Assembly (NCBI RefSeq): GCF_000471965.1
Contig: NC_022550.1
Span: forward strand, 124,001-188,000
Direction: 5' to 3'
Origin: Blattabacterium sp. (Nauphoeta cinerea)
GTDB taxonomy: Bacteria > Bacteroidota > Bacteroidia > Flavobacteriales > Blattabacteriaceae
Length of the DNA stretch: 64,000 nt
Each line of letters begins with the position of its first letter. Position 1 is the first letter of the stretch. Under the pieces are notes generated by a model. The model ran no database searches. It was not told where the DNA came from and was given only the letters and a program-made list of their open reading frames with translations. The translations under genes and the position numbers were made by a program. Below are positions 9,467-18,584 of the stretch, one piece after another.

Positions 9467-9520
9467 AATTTTTTTTTAAATAAAAAAAATTAAACAATTT
9501 TTTAAATAAACAAAAAATTG
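9467..9520. terminator. Two AT-only stem-loops between convergent ddl and feoB
   Basis: Two perfect inverted repeats sit in the 143-base gap between convergent stops: a 10-bp stem at 9467-9476/9482-9491 with a 5-base loop, and a 9-bp stem CAATTTTTT/AAAAAATTG at 9495-9503/9512-9520. They could act as bidirectional terminators, but in such AT-rich DNA similar hairpins arise easily. Nothing else is seen in this gap. Confidence 0.35.
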
Positions 9521-9572
9521 AGTATAAAAAAAATAAACCTATTATAATATACTGCCACATTTTATTTTTCTA

Positions 9573-11624
9573 TTATTCTTTTAATGTTTGATATATTAAT
9601 AATGAAGCTATATATGCTAATAAAGTCATAAAAATAAATTGTAAGATTGGCCATTTCCAAGATTTTGTTTCCTTTTTTATTATGGATAAAGTGCTCATAC
9701 ATTGCATAGAAAATGCATAAAAAAATAGTAAAGAAACTCCTGTTGCTAAATTATAAATAGGTTTTTTAGTTTCAGGATATATTTCTTTTTTCATTCTTTC
9801 TTTTAAAAAATTATCTTTTTCTTCTATACTGTACACAGAGGCCATAGTACTTACAAAAACCTCCCTTGCTATAAGAGATGACAACAACCCTATCCCAATT
9901 TTCCAATCATATCCTAATGGATAAATTATAGGTTCCATTTTTTTTCCTAACAAGCCTAAATAAGAATAAGGTAATTCTTTTTTTTCTACATTTAGAATAA
10001 AATTTTTTTTAGATAAATTTTCTGAAGGGCCGAAACTTCCTAAAACCCAAATCAATATATTAATCAAAAAGATCATTTTTCCGGCATTTATAATAAATGA
10101 TTTAAGATTAATCCATAAAGTAATTAATATGTTTTTAAATATAGGAATTTTATAAGTCGGGATCTCCATTAAAAGATGGCTTTTATAATTTTTCTTTAAA
10201 AATTGGTGTAAAATTATTGAAACACTCAAAGCAGATATGATTCCTAAGATATACATAGCCATAAGAACTACTCCTCTCAGCTGAATAAAATACCATTTTT
10301 GGTCCGGTATAATTATAGATATAATTAGAGTATAAACAGGTAATCTTGCAGAACAAGTCATAAAAGGAGTCGCTAAAATAGTAATTAAACGATCTCTTGG
10401 ATTCTCTATATGTCTAGCTGATATGATTGCGGGAATAGCACAACTTATACTCGAAATAAGAGGGACAACGCTTTTTCCATTTAATCCAAAAGGTCTCATA
10501 ATTCGATCCATTAAAAATATAACTCTGCTTATATATCCGCTTTCTTCCATAATAAGAAGAAAAAATAACAAAACAGAAATTTGGGGGATAAAAGAAACAA
10601 TAGTACTAACTGCAGGTAATATTCCTTGCAAAAAAAAATTATTTAAAGGACCAGGATAAAAATTATATAATTTTTTTTGGATAAAAGAAAAAAATAATTC
10701 TATAAATTGTTTAGGAATTTCTGACCAAAAAAAAATACATTGAAAAATGAAAAATAAAAAAAATAAAAAAATAAAATAACCCCAAAAAGGATGTACAATT
10801 AAATAATTATCTATTTTTTTTGAAAATTCTAGATATGTTTTTTCTTTCTCCGATATTAATTCAGAAATTATTTTTGAAAAAAATTTTCCTATTTCCTCAT
10901 ATCTATCTAATGTTTCCTTTATTTGTAACCTTTTTGGGGTAATATTATGTTTCCTTTTTATTTTTAATAAATAATTTTCTTTTTCTTTTAAAAATTTTAT
11001 ATCATGTGCTAAATAATGCCAAGCTTGGTAAGTATTTACTTTAAAATTATTTTTCACATCATTAATAGCGAGAGAATAATATGACCCTGGATTGAAAAAA
11101 TAAATTTTTTTTGTTTTTTTATTATTTAAATTTTTTATTTTTTTTCTAACTTCGTTTAATCCTATTCCTTTTCTTGCGTTAATCAAAACAATTTCTGTTA
11201 TAAGAAATTTTTTCAATTTTTTTATATTAATGAATATTCCCTTTTTTTTTGCTTCATCAAGCATATTTAATGCAAAAAGAACAGGGAATCCTAAATCCTG
11301 TACTTGTCTAAGTAAAAGAAGACTTTTTTTTAAATTAGATGAATCTGCTACTACTATAATTTTATCTGGATAGTCTAATTCATTTCTATTGCTTAGCAAT
11401 CTGCAAACAACTTCTTCATCTTCAGATGAAGGATATATACTATAAGTTCCAGGAAGATCTATGATTTGATAATATATATTTTCATAATAAAAATATCCTA
11501 TTTTTTTGTCAACTGTAACTCCTGTATAATTTCCGACTTTTTGATTCAGTCCAGTTAATTTATTGAATAAAGAAGTTTTTCCTACATTTGGGTTTCCTAC
11601 AAGTGCTAATTTAATTTTTGACAT
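9573..11624 (-). CDS. feoB: Ferrous iron transporter FeoB
   Basis: A 683-residue inner-membrane Fe2+ transporter. The cytoplasmic N-terminal G domain is complete: G1 GNPNVGKTS from residue 10, G3 DLPGTYS at 56-62, G4 NMLD at 120-123 and G5 NARKG near 149. A helical region follows, then the membrane part with two Gate segments recognisable from SISCAIPA and TCSARLPVY. FeoB couples GTP hydrolysis to ferrous iron uptake. Its start overlaps the end of feoA by 19 bases, so the two are translated together. Keeping it suggests that iron for the many Fe-S proteins, including SdhB and the ferredoxin here, comes in as Fe2+. Confidence 0.95.
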   Translation of the reverse strand: MSKIKLALVGNPNVGKTSLFNKLTGLNQKVGNYTGVTVDKKIGYFYYENIYYQIIDLPGTYSIYPSSEDEEVVCRLLSNRNELDYPDKIIVVADSSNLKKSLLLLRQVQDLGFPVLFALNMLDEAKKKGIFINIKKLKKFLITEIVLINARKGIGLNEVRKKIKNLNNKKTKKIYFFNPGSYYSLAINDVKNNFKVNTYQAWHYLAHDIKFLKEKENYLLKIKRKHNITPKRLQIKETLDRYEEIGKFFSKIISELISEKEKTYLEFSKKIDNYLIVHPFWGYFIFLFFLFFIFQCIFFWSEIPKQFIELFFSFIQKKLYNFYPGPLNNFFLQGILPAVSTIVSFIPQISVLLFFLLIMEESGYISRVIFLMDRIMRPFGLNGKSVVPLISSISCAIPAIISARHIENPRDRLITILATPFMTCSARLPVYTLIISIIIPDQKWYFIQLRGVVLMAMYILGIISALSVSIILHQFLKKNYKSHLLMEIPTYKIPIFKNILITLWINLKSFIINAGKMIFLINILIWVLGSFGPSENLSKKNFILNVEKKELPYSYLGLLGKKMEPIIYPLGYDWKIGIGLLSSLIAREVFVSTMASVYSIEEKDNFLKERMKKEIYPETKKPIYNLATGVSLLFFYAFSMQCMSTLSIIKKETKSWKWPILQFIFMTLLAYIASLLIYQTLKE

Positions 11625-11857
11625 TTATTAATTTCTATCAAAGGTTCTATTATGATATTTTCAGCTTCTTCTTTTCGTAAAGCTAAACAAGATTGATCGT
11701 ATCTTATACATAATGGATCGTCAAAAATAGAAACAAAAAGAATTTCGAATTTTACTCCAGGTAAAACTCCTAATTCTAATAATTTTATGGGAAAATTATC
11801 ATTTTTATATCCTTTAATAATTCCTTTCTCTCCTTTTTTCAGATTAGATAAATTCAA
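11606..11857 (-). CDS. feoA: Ferrous iron transport accessory protein FeoA
   Basis: An 83-residue SH3-like FeoA domain protein with the family core LLELGVLPGVKFEI and a C-terminal IIIEPL strand. FeoA is thought to bind FeoB and modulate it in the cytoplasm. The most plausible start is the TTG at 11857, because the N-terminal NLSNLKKGEKG segment matches FeoA proteins and no ATG lies before it. It is the first gene of a feoAB operon, divergent from rseP across 61 bases that contain an inverted repeat. Confidence 0.9.
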   Translation of the reverse strand: MNLSNLKKGEKGIIKGYKNDNFPIKLLELGVLPGVKFEILFVSIFDDPLCIRYDQSCLALRKEEAENIIIEPLIEINKCQKLN

Positions 11858-11877
11858 AATATATTTTATTTTGGAAT

Positions 11878-11897
11878 AAAGATTTAAATTTATCTTT
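11878..11897. promoter_or_regulatory. 20-bp inverted repeat between feoA and rseP
   Basis: The spacer of the divergent pair contains AAAGAT, eight A/T bases, then ATCTTT, a perfect 6-bp dyad around a nearly palindromic centre. Its position, 21 bases from the feoA start, would suit an operator. It does not match the classical Fur consensus closely, and chance is a real alternative in this composition. Confidence 0.3.
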
Positions 11898-11918
11898 TTT
11901 ATTTTTTAAATTTTATAA

Positions 11919-13250
11919 ATGTCATCAATTTTAACTAGATCTATACAATTACTACTTAGTATTTCTATATTAATTGTTATTCATGAATTAGGTCATTTTA
12001 TTCTAGCTCAATTGTTTAAAGTTAGAGTTGAAAGGTTTTTTTTATTTTTTGATCCCTGGTTTTCCATTTTTAAAAAAAAAATAGGACATACTATTTATGG
12101 AATAGGTTGGCTGCCTTTAGGTGGATATATTAAAATATCTGGAATGATGATGGATGATAAAAACATTTCATCGAAAAATAAAATTAATAATTGGGAATTT
12201 CGTTCTAAATCTGCAATAAAAAGATTATTGATCATTTCTGGAGGGATTCTTTTTAACATATTGTTAGCCGTTTTAATTTTTACTTTTTTATTATTTAAAT
12301 ATGGGGAAACTTATCTTCCTACAAAAAATGTTAAATACGGGATAGAAGTTGATTCTTTAGGAGAAAAAATAGGATTGAAAAATGGAGATAAAATCTTATC
12401 CGTTAATGATAAGTATATTCCTTATTTTCAAGATATTACTAAGGAAATTCTTTTAGGAAATTCTATTACTGTAGATCGTATGGGGAATATTGTAAAATTA
12501 TTATTAAATAATGACAAAAAAAAACTTCTTTTTGATAGAAAAGAACTTAATTTTTTTATTAAACCTCGTGTTCCTCCTATCATCAATTATGTTATGAAAA
12601 ATTCTAAAGCAGAAAAATATGGATTAAGAAACAATGATGAAATATTAGCTATTAATTCTGAATTTGTTCTTTTTTCTGATCAATTAAAAGATTTATTATC
12701 AAAATATAATAATGAAAACATATTAATATCCATTAATAGAAATGGAAAACTTATTCAAAAAGAAATTTTTTTAGATTCTAAAGGAATTTTGGGAATTTAT
12801 TTAAAAAATTTTACGGAGTTAGGTCAAATTTTTTTATTTGAAAAAAAGAATTATTCTTTTTTTGATAGCATTCCTCATGGAATAAAAAAAACTTGGGATG
12901 TTCTAAAAAATCAAATATTTTTTTTAAAAAATGTTTTTCATATAGAAACTAAAGCTTATAAACAAATAGGTAGTTTTTTTTCTATAGCTAGAGAATTTCC
13001 ATCTCAATGGAATTGGGATATTTTTTGGACTTTAACAGCTACTTTATCCATTTGGTTAGCTTTTTTAAATTTATTTCCTATTCCATCATTAGATGGTGGT
13101 TATATATTATTTATCATGATAGAAATGATAACAAAAAAGAAAATAAATGAAGAAATTATTGAACGTTCTACTATTTATGGATTTATAATAATTAGTTTAA
13201 TTATGATGTTAATTATTATTTGGGATATATTCAAAGTTTTTTTTTATTGA
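11919..13250 (+). CDS. rseP: RseP-family site-2 membrane metalloprotease
   Basis: A 443-residue inner-membrane zinc protease. The first helix carries HELGH at residues 22-26 (zinc ligands and catalytic Glu); the third zinc ligand is in the NLFPIPSLDGGY segment near the C-terminus. Between them lie two periplasmic PDZ-like domains, roughly 115-200 and 205-290. The family cuts single-pass anchors and leftover signal peptides within the membrane. No anti-sigma factor or sigma-E partner is visible here, so clearing of signal peptides may be its main job; that is inference. Its stop is 5 bases from the stop of the convergent folate gene. Confidence 0.93.
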   Translation: MSSILTRSIQLLLSISILIVIHELGHFILAQLFKVRVERFFLFFDPWFSIFKKKIGHTIYGIGWLPLGGYIKISGMMMDDKNISSKNKINNWEFRSKSAIKRLLIISGGILFNILLAVLIFTFLLFKYGETYLPTKNVKYGIEVDSLGEKIGLKNGDKILSVNDKYIPYFQDITKEILLGNSITVDRMGNIVKLLLNNDKKKLLFDRKELNFFIKPRVPPIINYVMKNSKAEKYGLRNNDEILAINSEFVLFSDQLKDLLSKYNNENILISINRNGKLIQKEIFLDSKGILGIYLKNFTELGQIFLFEKKNYSFFDSIPHGIKKTWDVLKNQIFFLKNVFHIETKAYKQIGSFFSIAREFPSQWNWDIFWTLTATLSIWLAFLNLFPIPSLDGGYILFIMIEMITKKKINEEIIERSTIYGFIIISLIMMLIIIWDIFKVFFY

Positions 13251-13255
13251 ATTTT

Positions 13256-13828
13256 TTAAAAGAAAAAAATATGGTTGGGAGTTATTCCTATATCTATTAA
13301 CAAATCGTTTTTATGGGGATTTTCAATTTTTTTGATGGGATAAAAAAAACTTAAACCTATTTTAATAACATTTTTTTCACATAAAGGAATAAATCTATCA
13401 TAAAAACCTTTTCCGTAACCTATTCTATAACCTTTTAAATCGAATATTAATAAAGGGACAAATATAACTTCAATTAAAGAGATTGAAACAATAGATTTAT
13501 GTACAGGAATAGGCTCCAAAATTCCATATTTCTTTTTTATTAATATAGTATTATTATGAAATAAACAATTTTCTATAGATAAATTTCTAAAATTTGAACA
13601 AGGTATAGTGACACACTTTCCTATTTTGAATAAAAAATCAATTATAATAAATGTATCTACTTCTTTATATTCATGTATAGGTAAAAAAATATGATAATAT
13701 GTCTTTTTCCATAGAAAAAATATTTTCTTCAAATGAAAGAAAATTTCGTAACTCATTTTTATAATTTCTATTCTAGAAATAGACTTTCTTATACATAAAT
13801 ATTTTTCACGCAATTTTTTTTTGTTCAT
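13256..13828 (-). CDS. 5-formyltetrahydrofolate cyclo-ligase
   Basis: A 190-residue protein of the 5-FTHF cyclo-ligase family (YgfA/FAU1 type), which uses ATP to turn 5-formyl-THF into 5,10-methenyl-THF. The diagnostic motif GYGKGFYDRF lies at 137-146, preceded by the FVPLLIFDLKGYRIG strand. A basic N-terminus, KKKLREKYL, matches the ATP-contacting start of the family. The start codon overlaps the stop of the upstream hydrolase gene by 4 bases (ATGA), which supports both starts and a shared transcript. Confidence 0.9.
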   Translation of the reverse strand: MNKKKLREKYLCIRKSISRIEIIKMSYEIFFHLKKIFFLWKKTYYHIFLPIHEYKEVDTFIIIDFLFKIGKCVTIPCSNFRNLSIENCLFHNNTILIKKKYGILEPIPVHKSIVSISLIEVIFVPLLIFDLKGYRIGYGKGFYDRFIPLCEKNVIKIGLSFFYPIKKIENPHKNDLLIDIGITPNHIFFF

Positions 13829-14622
13829 AACCTTTCTTTTATAGAAAAATCTATAAAATTTTCTAATATTTTTACTATTTTTTTAGGTTCTTCTATATGT
13901 CCCATATGACCTGTAGGTATAGCTAAAAAATAAACTTGATTTCCATTTTTAGTTTCTTCATAAATATTTTTTATATCAAGAATTAAATCGTACAATCCAG
14001 CTATATATAGTTTTGGAAATTTAGTTTTTTTCAACAGAAATTTTCTATCTTTTCGAATAGACATTCCTTTTAAAAAAGAAGTGATGCTATTAATATGAGT
14101 ATTTGAGGCTATCTTTTTCACAAAAGAAATATCTTCTTGTAAAGAAGATAATTTTTTATAATAAAACAATTTTTTTATACTTGTGGATATAAATAATGGA
14201 TAATTATAAATGGCTAATTGAATAGATTGAATCCTGTTTTTCTTTTTTTCAAGTGTATCTGATTTTGTTGTAGAATGAAGTAAACATAAACCTAAAAACA
14301 TTTCTGGATATTTTTCTGCCATTGCTAAAGCAACATATCCCCCCATAGAATGTCCTACAAAAATCGCTTTTTGTATATTTTCTTTGATTAGAGTTTCTTT
14401 TACAATTTCTGCAACTTTTTCCATTGTAAAAATTGTATTTTTTTTTAATGTTAGAATACTCTTTCCATGACCTGGAAGATCAATTAAAATAACTTTATAT
14501 TTATTCGAAATATTATAATATATGGAATTCCATATTTCTAAACTTTCCATAAATCCATGTAATAATACTATAGGAATTCCTTTTCCTTTTATTTTAAAAT
14601 TTATTTTATAAATATTAGTCAT
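13825..14622 (-). CDS. Alpha/beta-hydrolase of unknown substrate
   Basis: A 265-residue alpha/beta-hydrolase fold enzyme. The oxyanion-hole motif LLHGF is at 20-24, the nucleophile elbow GHSMGG puts Ser at 92, the acid is probably the Asp in AGLYDLILD, and the catalytic His is in GHMGHIEEP near the C-terminus. The full triad suggests an active esterase or thioesterase. BioH- and MenH-like enzymes look alike at this level, so the substrate is open. It is translationally coupled to the folate gene, which need not mean a shared pathway. Confidence 0.85.
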   Translation of the reverse strand: MTNIYKINFKIKGKGIPIVLLHGFMESLEIWNSIYYNISNKYKVILIDLPGHGKSILTLKKNTIFTMEKVAEIVKETLIKENIQKAIFVGHSMGGYVALAMAEKYPEMFLGLCLLHSTTKSDTLEKKKNRIQSIQLAIYNYPLFISTSIKKLFYYKKLSSLQEDISFVKKIASNTHINSITSFLKGMSIRKDRKFLLKKTKFPKLYIAGLYDLILDIKNIYEETKNGNQVYFLAIPTGHMGHIEEPKKIVKILENFIDFSIKERL

Positions 14623-14720
14623 ATATTATAATAATATAATAAATAGAATATATATGAAGTTACAAAAAAACAATTATTTGTTTTAAAACACATTTTGAAC
14701 ATTCAAAAATGAAGTAACCC

Positions 14721-15491
14721 ATGTTGTTAACAATAAATATTGGAAATTCCAGTCTTCGTTTTGGACTATTTGATCATAATTATAATTTAGAATGTAATTG
14801 TTCGTGGATTATTAATAGTCATCCACATAGATCACTAGATGAATATATTTTGTTATTTCGAAACATATATCAACAATATGGAATTTTTTCAAAATTTATA
14901 CAAAATATTGTCATTGGATCAGTAGTTCCTCCTCTTACAAATATCGTAGAACAATCTTTATATGAAATACATAAAATAAAACCTATTATAGTTGATAGAA
15001 ACTCTGCTTCTCCTATAAAACATTATTCTCATCAATTGGGGACCGATTTGTATGCTAACGCTATAGCGGCATATACATTATATAACAATCAAGATCCTAC
15101 TTTAGTCGTTGATTTTGGTACGGCATTAAGTTTAACTTGTATAGATAAATATGGAAATCTTCAAGGAGTTATTATTGCTCCTGGCATTAATACTTCTTTA
15201 ACAGCATTGATTGGAAATACAGCGCAATTATCACAAATTGAATTAAAAAAACCTCCTAGTATACTAGGGCAGTATACAGAAACATGTATTCAGAGTGGAA
15301 TTATATATGGGTATTTAAGTATGGTTGAAGGATTAATAAATAGGGTGAATCAAGAATTGAAAAAAAATTGTTTTGTTATAGCTACTGGAGGACTTTCTCA
15401 TATATATACACCTTTAACAAAAAAAATTCATATAAAAGATAAATTACATACAATAAAAGGATTAAAAATCCTATTTCATTGGAATCATTAA
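14721..15491 (+). CDS. coaX: Type III pantothenate kinase
   Basis: A 256-residue member of the CoaX family (ASKHA fold), which phosphorylates pantothenate in the first step of coenzyme A synthesis. The N-terminal phosphate loop NIGNSSLRFGLFD, the central GTDLYANA motif with its catalytic Asp, and DFGTALSLTCID followed by APGI are all present. Type III enzymes are not inhibited by CoA and need a monovalent cation. The motif has Leu where many homologues have Arg after GxD, a variant I believe also occurs in other groups. It stands alone between two minus-strand groups. Confidence 0.87.
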   Translation: MLLTINIGNSSLRFGLFDHNYNLECNCSWIINSHPHRSLDEYILLFRNIYQQYGIFSKFIQNIVIGSVVPPLTNIVEQSLYEIHKIKPIIVDRNSASPIKHYSHQLGTDLYANAIAAYTLYNNQDPTLVVDFGTALSLTCIDKYGNLQGVIIAPGINTSLTALIGNTAQLSQIELKKPPSILGQYTETCIQSGIIYGYLSMVEGLINRVNQELKKNCFVIATGGLSHIYTPLTKKIHIKDKLHTIKGLKILFHWNH

Positions 15492-15510
15492 AAAAATTTA
15501 CATTTTTATC

Positions 15511-15921
15511 TTAATTGAATTGAATGGATTTTCTTATTTTTTCTGATAAAATTAGAAAATTTTTTGAAGACAAAATCATTCTTTTTTTGGAAAAATTTCC
15601 ATCACTTTCTTTATCCATAGGAATTAAATGAATATGTACGTGAGGAATTTCGAACCCCATAATAAATACACCTACACGATTACAAGGAATGATTCTTTTT
15701 ATCCCTAAAGCGACTTTTCTCGTGAAAGACATAATAGAGATAAATTTTTTCTCTGACAAAGAAAAAATTTGATCTACATTAGTTTTTTTTGGTATGACTA
15801 AAGTATGTCCTATTTTTATAGGATAAATATCCAAAAAAGCTAAATGATCAGAATTTTCCGCTACTTTATAAGATAAAATTTTATCATCAATTATTTTTTG
15901 AAATATGTTATTATTATTCAT
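15511..15921 (-). CDS. HIT-family nucleotide-binding protein
   Basis: A 136-residue histidine-triad protein with HVHIHL at 94-99 (His94, His96, His98). Such proteins hydrolyse or transfer nucleoside phosphoramidates and AMP conjugates; the bacterial Hint branch fits length and sequence best. The substrate in this organism is not known. Its start overlaps the 3' end of greA by 8 bases, so the two genes are co-transcribed. Confidence 0.9.
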   Translation of the reverse strand: MNNNNIFQKIIDDKILSYKVAENSDHLAFLDIYPIKIGHTLVIPKKTNVDQIFSLSEKKFISIMSFTRKVALGIKRIIPCNRVGVFIMGFEIPHVHIHLIPMDKESDGNFSKKRMILSSKNFLILSEKIRKSIQFN

Positions 15922-16396
15922 GAAATGCTATTTCTAATATTTCATAATCAAGTATCATTTTATTGGGTAATTTAATATGGGCTATTTGTCCCACTTGTTT
16001 TCCAAGTAATCCTGTTGATATAGGAGTATTTATGGATATTTTTCCAGATTTTAAATCTGTTTCTCCCTCTGGAACTAAAGTATATATTTGTTCTCCTCCA
16101 TAGGTTAAATTTTTGACTCTTACCGTGGAAAGAATAGAAACTCTAGTTCTATTAATTTGTGATCCATCTATGATACGAGCATTAGATAATTTTTTTTTTA
16201 ATTTAGCTATATTCATTTCTAAAAAACCCTGAGCTTCTTTTATCGCATCATATTCCGCATTTTCTGATAAATCTCCTTTGTCTCTAGCTTCTGCAATTTG
16301 CATAGATATTTTCGGGCGTTCTATGTTTTCTAACCTTTCTATTTCTTTTTGTAATTTTTCTAATCCTTCTTTAGTTATATATTCAAATTTTGTCAT
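15914..16396 (-). CDS. greA: Transcription elongation factor GreA
   Basis: A 160-residue protein with an N-terminal antiparallel coiled coil (about 1-75) bearing the tip sequence ARDKGDLSENAEYDA, whose acidic residues reach into the RNA polymerase active site, and a C-terminal FKBP-like domain (SPIS/TPISTGLLGK region). It rescues backtracked polymerase by stimulating RNA cleavage. This is of interest because rpoC in this window seems to depend on slippage at an A tract. The 234-base stretch upstream, to the murA stop, shows no gene, tRNA or clear promoter. Confidence 0.95.
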   Translation of the reverse strand: MTKFEYITKEGLEKLQKEIERLENIERPKISMQIAEARDKGDLSENAEYDAIKEAQGFLEMNIAKLKKKLSNARIIDGSQINRTRVSILSTVRVKNLTYGGEQIYTLVPEGETDLKSGKISINTPISTGLLGKQVGQIAHIKLPNKMILDYEILEIAFHE

Positions 16397-16630
16397 AATT
16401 TTTCGTTATTATTTTTTGATCTTTTTCATTTAATTTGTTTATTTTTATTGGTATGATATGTAAAGTTATATGATTTTGAAATAACACACATATTTCATGT
16501 ATCACAAAAAATATATCATTCTTTGTTTAAAAGTGTTAAATTATTAATTTTGATCAAATTAAAATTACGAATTTTTGTATTTCTACATAAAGAATCAAAT
16601 ATTTTTGATTAAAACTCAATTGAGGAAAAA

Positions 16631-17938
16631 TTACTCCTTTATTCTTAGAATATCTGCTCCTAAAATACGTAATCTTTTATCTATATTTTCATATCCTCTA
16701 TCTATTTGTTCTATATTTTTAATAATACTAGTTCCTTTGGCAGATAGTGCTGCTATAAGAAGAGAGATCCCTGCTCTTATGTCTGGAGAATTTAATACCG
16801 CTCCTCTAAGAGAAGATTGATGATTTAATCCTATAACAGTAGCTCTATGAGGATCACATAATATGATTTGAGCTCCCATTTCAATAAGTTTATCTACAAA
16901 GAATAATCTACTTTCAAACATTTTTTGATGAATTAAAACACTTCCTTCAGCTTGAGTAGCTACGACAGTTAAAATACTTAATAAATCTGGAGTCAATCCA
17001 GGCCATGGGGCGTCAGATATTGTTAATATTGCATTATTGAATGATTTTTTAATTTGATAAGATTTTTGTGATGGAATATAAATGTCATCTTTTTCTTTTT
17101 CTAATTTAATTCCCATTTTACGAAATGTGTAAGGAATAATTCCTAAATTTTCCCAATTAACGTTTTTAATTTTGATTTCAGAACAAGTAATAGCAGCCAA
17201 TCCAATCCAACTTCCTATTTCGATCATATCAGGTAATATGGTATGTACACCCCCCCCTAATTCTTTAACTCCAATTATATTAATTAAATTAGATCCTATT
17301 CCTTTAATCTTTGCCCCCATTTTGTTTAATAATTTGCATAATTGTTGAATATAAGGTTCACAAGCTGCGTTATAAATAGTAGTTTTTCCTTTGGCTAAAG
17401 TAGCAGCCATAATGACATTAGCTGTTCCAGTAACAGAAGCCTCTTCCATTAAAATATACCCTCCAGTCAAGCTGTTTTTAATACATAAATCAAAATATTT
17501 GTGTTTATAATGTATGTTGATTCCTAATGATTTTAATCCTGTTAAATGAGCATCTAAACGTCGTCTTCCTATTCTATCTCCTCCAGGAATTGGAATACAA
17601 ACTTTTCCAAATCTAGCAAGTAAAGGACCTGCAATCATAATTGATCCTCTGATAGATTTTACATATTCACAAAATTTTTTCGTATTTAAATATTCAGTAT
17701 TTATATTTTTTGCTTGAAAAGTATAATCTCCAATTCCATTTCTTTTGACTAAAACTCCTAAATATTTAATAATCTGCATTAAACATTTAACGTCTCCTAT
17801 TTCTGGAATATTTTTAATTCTCAATTTTTCTGGAGTCAATAAGACCGCGCATAATACCTGCAAAGATTCATTTTTAGCACCTTGTGGTTGAATTTCTCCT
17901 TTTAAAGGAAATCCTCCTCTTATTCTGAAAACATCCAT
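16631..17938 (-). CDS. murA: UDP-GlcNAc 1-carboxyvinyltransferase, Asp at active-site Cys position
   Basis: A 435-residue enzyme for the first committed step of peptidoglycan synthesis, transfer of enolpyruvate from PEP to UDP-GlcNAc. The family start GGFPLKGEIQPQGAKNE with its active-site Lys22 is present, as are the SPDIRAG and EQIDRGYE segments. The loop that carries Cys115 in E. coli reads PIPGGDRIGRRR, with Asp121 in place of Cys. That substitution is known from Mycobacterium and Chlamydia to keep activity while removing the fosfomycin target. It is 25 bases downstream of the DUF4290 gene on the same strand. Confidence 0.95.
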   Translation of the reverse strand: MDVFRIRGGFPLKGEIQPQGAKNESLQVLCAVLLTPEKLRIKNIPEIGDVKCLMQIIKYLGVLVKRNGIGDYTFQAKNINTEYLNTKKFCEYVKSIRGSIMIAGPLLARFGKVCIPIPGGDRIGRRRLDAHLTGLKSLGINIHYKHKYFDLCIKNSLTGGYILMEEASVTGTANVIMAATLAKGKTTIYNAACEPYIQQLCKLLNKMGAKIKGIGSNLINIIGVKELGGGVHTILPDMIEIGSWIGLAAITCSEIKIKNVNWENLGIIPYTFRKMGIKLEKEKDDIYIPSQKSYQIKKSFNNAILTISDAPWPGLTPDLLSILTVVATQAEGSVLIHQKMFESRLFFVDKLIEMGAQIILCDPHRATVIGLNHQSSLRGAVLNSPDIRAGISLLIAALSAKGTSIIKNIEQIDRGYENIDKRLRILGADILRIKE

Positions 17939-17963
17939 TATAAATAATGATTTAAAACTAATT

Positions 17964-18566
17964 TTATTTATTAATAAGATTTTTCTTTTTTTTATATTTT
18001 AAAATATGAGAACATTGTAATAATGCATCTGTATTATTCATTAAACATATTTTTCCTTTTGAAAGTTCTTTTAAATCTTTAAATATGATGTCATCTTCCA
18101 CCATATTTTTATTCCATCTTAAATAATTTTTTTTCATTGTGTTAGCAATAGCATAAAATAATCCTTCTTTTTTTTGTGTATTTTTGCAATGTATTGCGAC
18201 ATGAATCATATTTCTTATTATTTTTCCATAATATCTAAAATTAGTCAAATATTCAGGATACACTACTTTTTTATTGTAAAAATTCATATTGTATATTTCT
18301 TTTGGGCTAGGTTTAGGAAAAGGAGAATCAATATCTAATTGATATTTAGACATAATAAGCAATTGGTTCCATAGTTTATGTTGAAAAACATGAATTGATT
18401 TATGAAATTTAGGATAAGTAGAACTTGTCATTAATTTAATAATACCCCATGCATAGCGGTTTCTTTTCTTTCTATTTTTTATTTGTATGGCGTAGTCTAT
18501 CATTTTATGAATATTTCTCCCATATTCTGGTATCACCAATTTGAAACGATTCGTGTTGTATTCCAT
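17964..18566 (-). CDS. DUF4290 protein of Bacteroidetes
   Basis: A 200-residue, mostly helical basic protein. The start MEYNTNRFKLVIPEYGRNIH and the repeated pattern of Asn-rich and Lys-rich helices match the DUF4290 family, which I know only from Bacteroidetes and which has no assigned function. No signal peptide or membrane segment is seen. It sits between the cation efflux gene and murA on the minus strand, an arrangement with murA that recurs in Flavobacteriia. Retention in a reduced genome suggests a core role. Confidence 0.8.
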   Translation of the reverse strand: MEYNTNRFKLVIPEYGRNIHKMIDYAIQIKNRKKRNRYAWGIIKLMTSSTYPKFHKSIHVFQHKLWNQLLIMSKYQLDIDSPFPKPSPKEIYNMNFYNKKVVYPEYLTNFRYYGKIIRNMIHVAIHCKNTQKKEGLFYAIANTMKKNYLRWNKNMVEDDIIFKDLKELSKGKICLMNNTDALLQCSHILKYKKKKNLINK

Positions 18567-18584
18567 AGTTTAAAGTTTAAATAT

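Noticed and set aside
16397-16630. Possible gene in the spacer between greA and murA
   Set aside because: Frames are short and AT-driven; the plus-strand frame beginning here runs antisense into murA.
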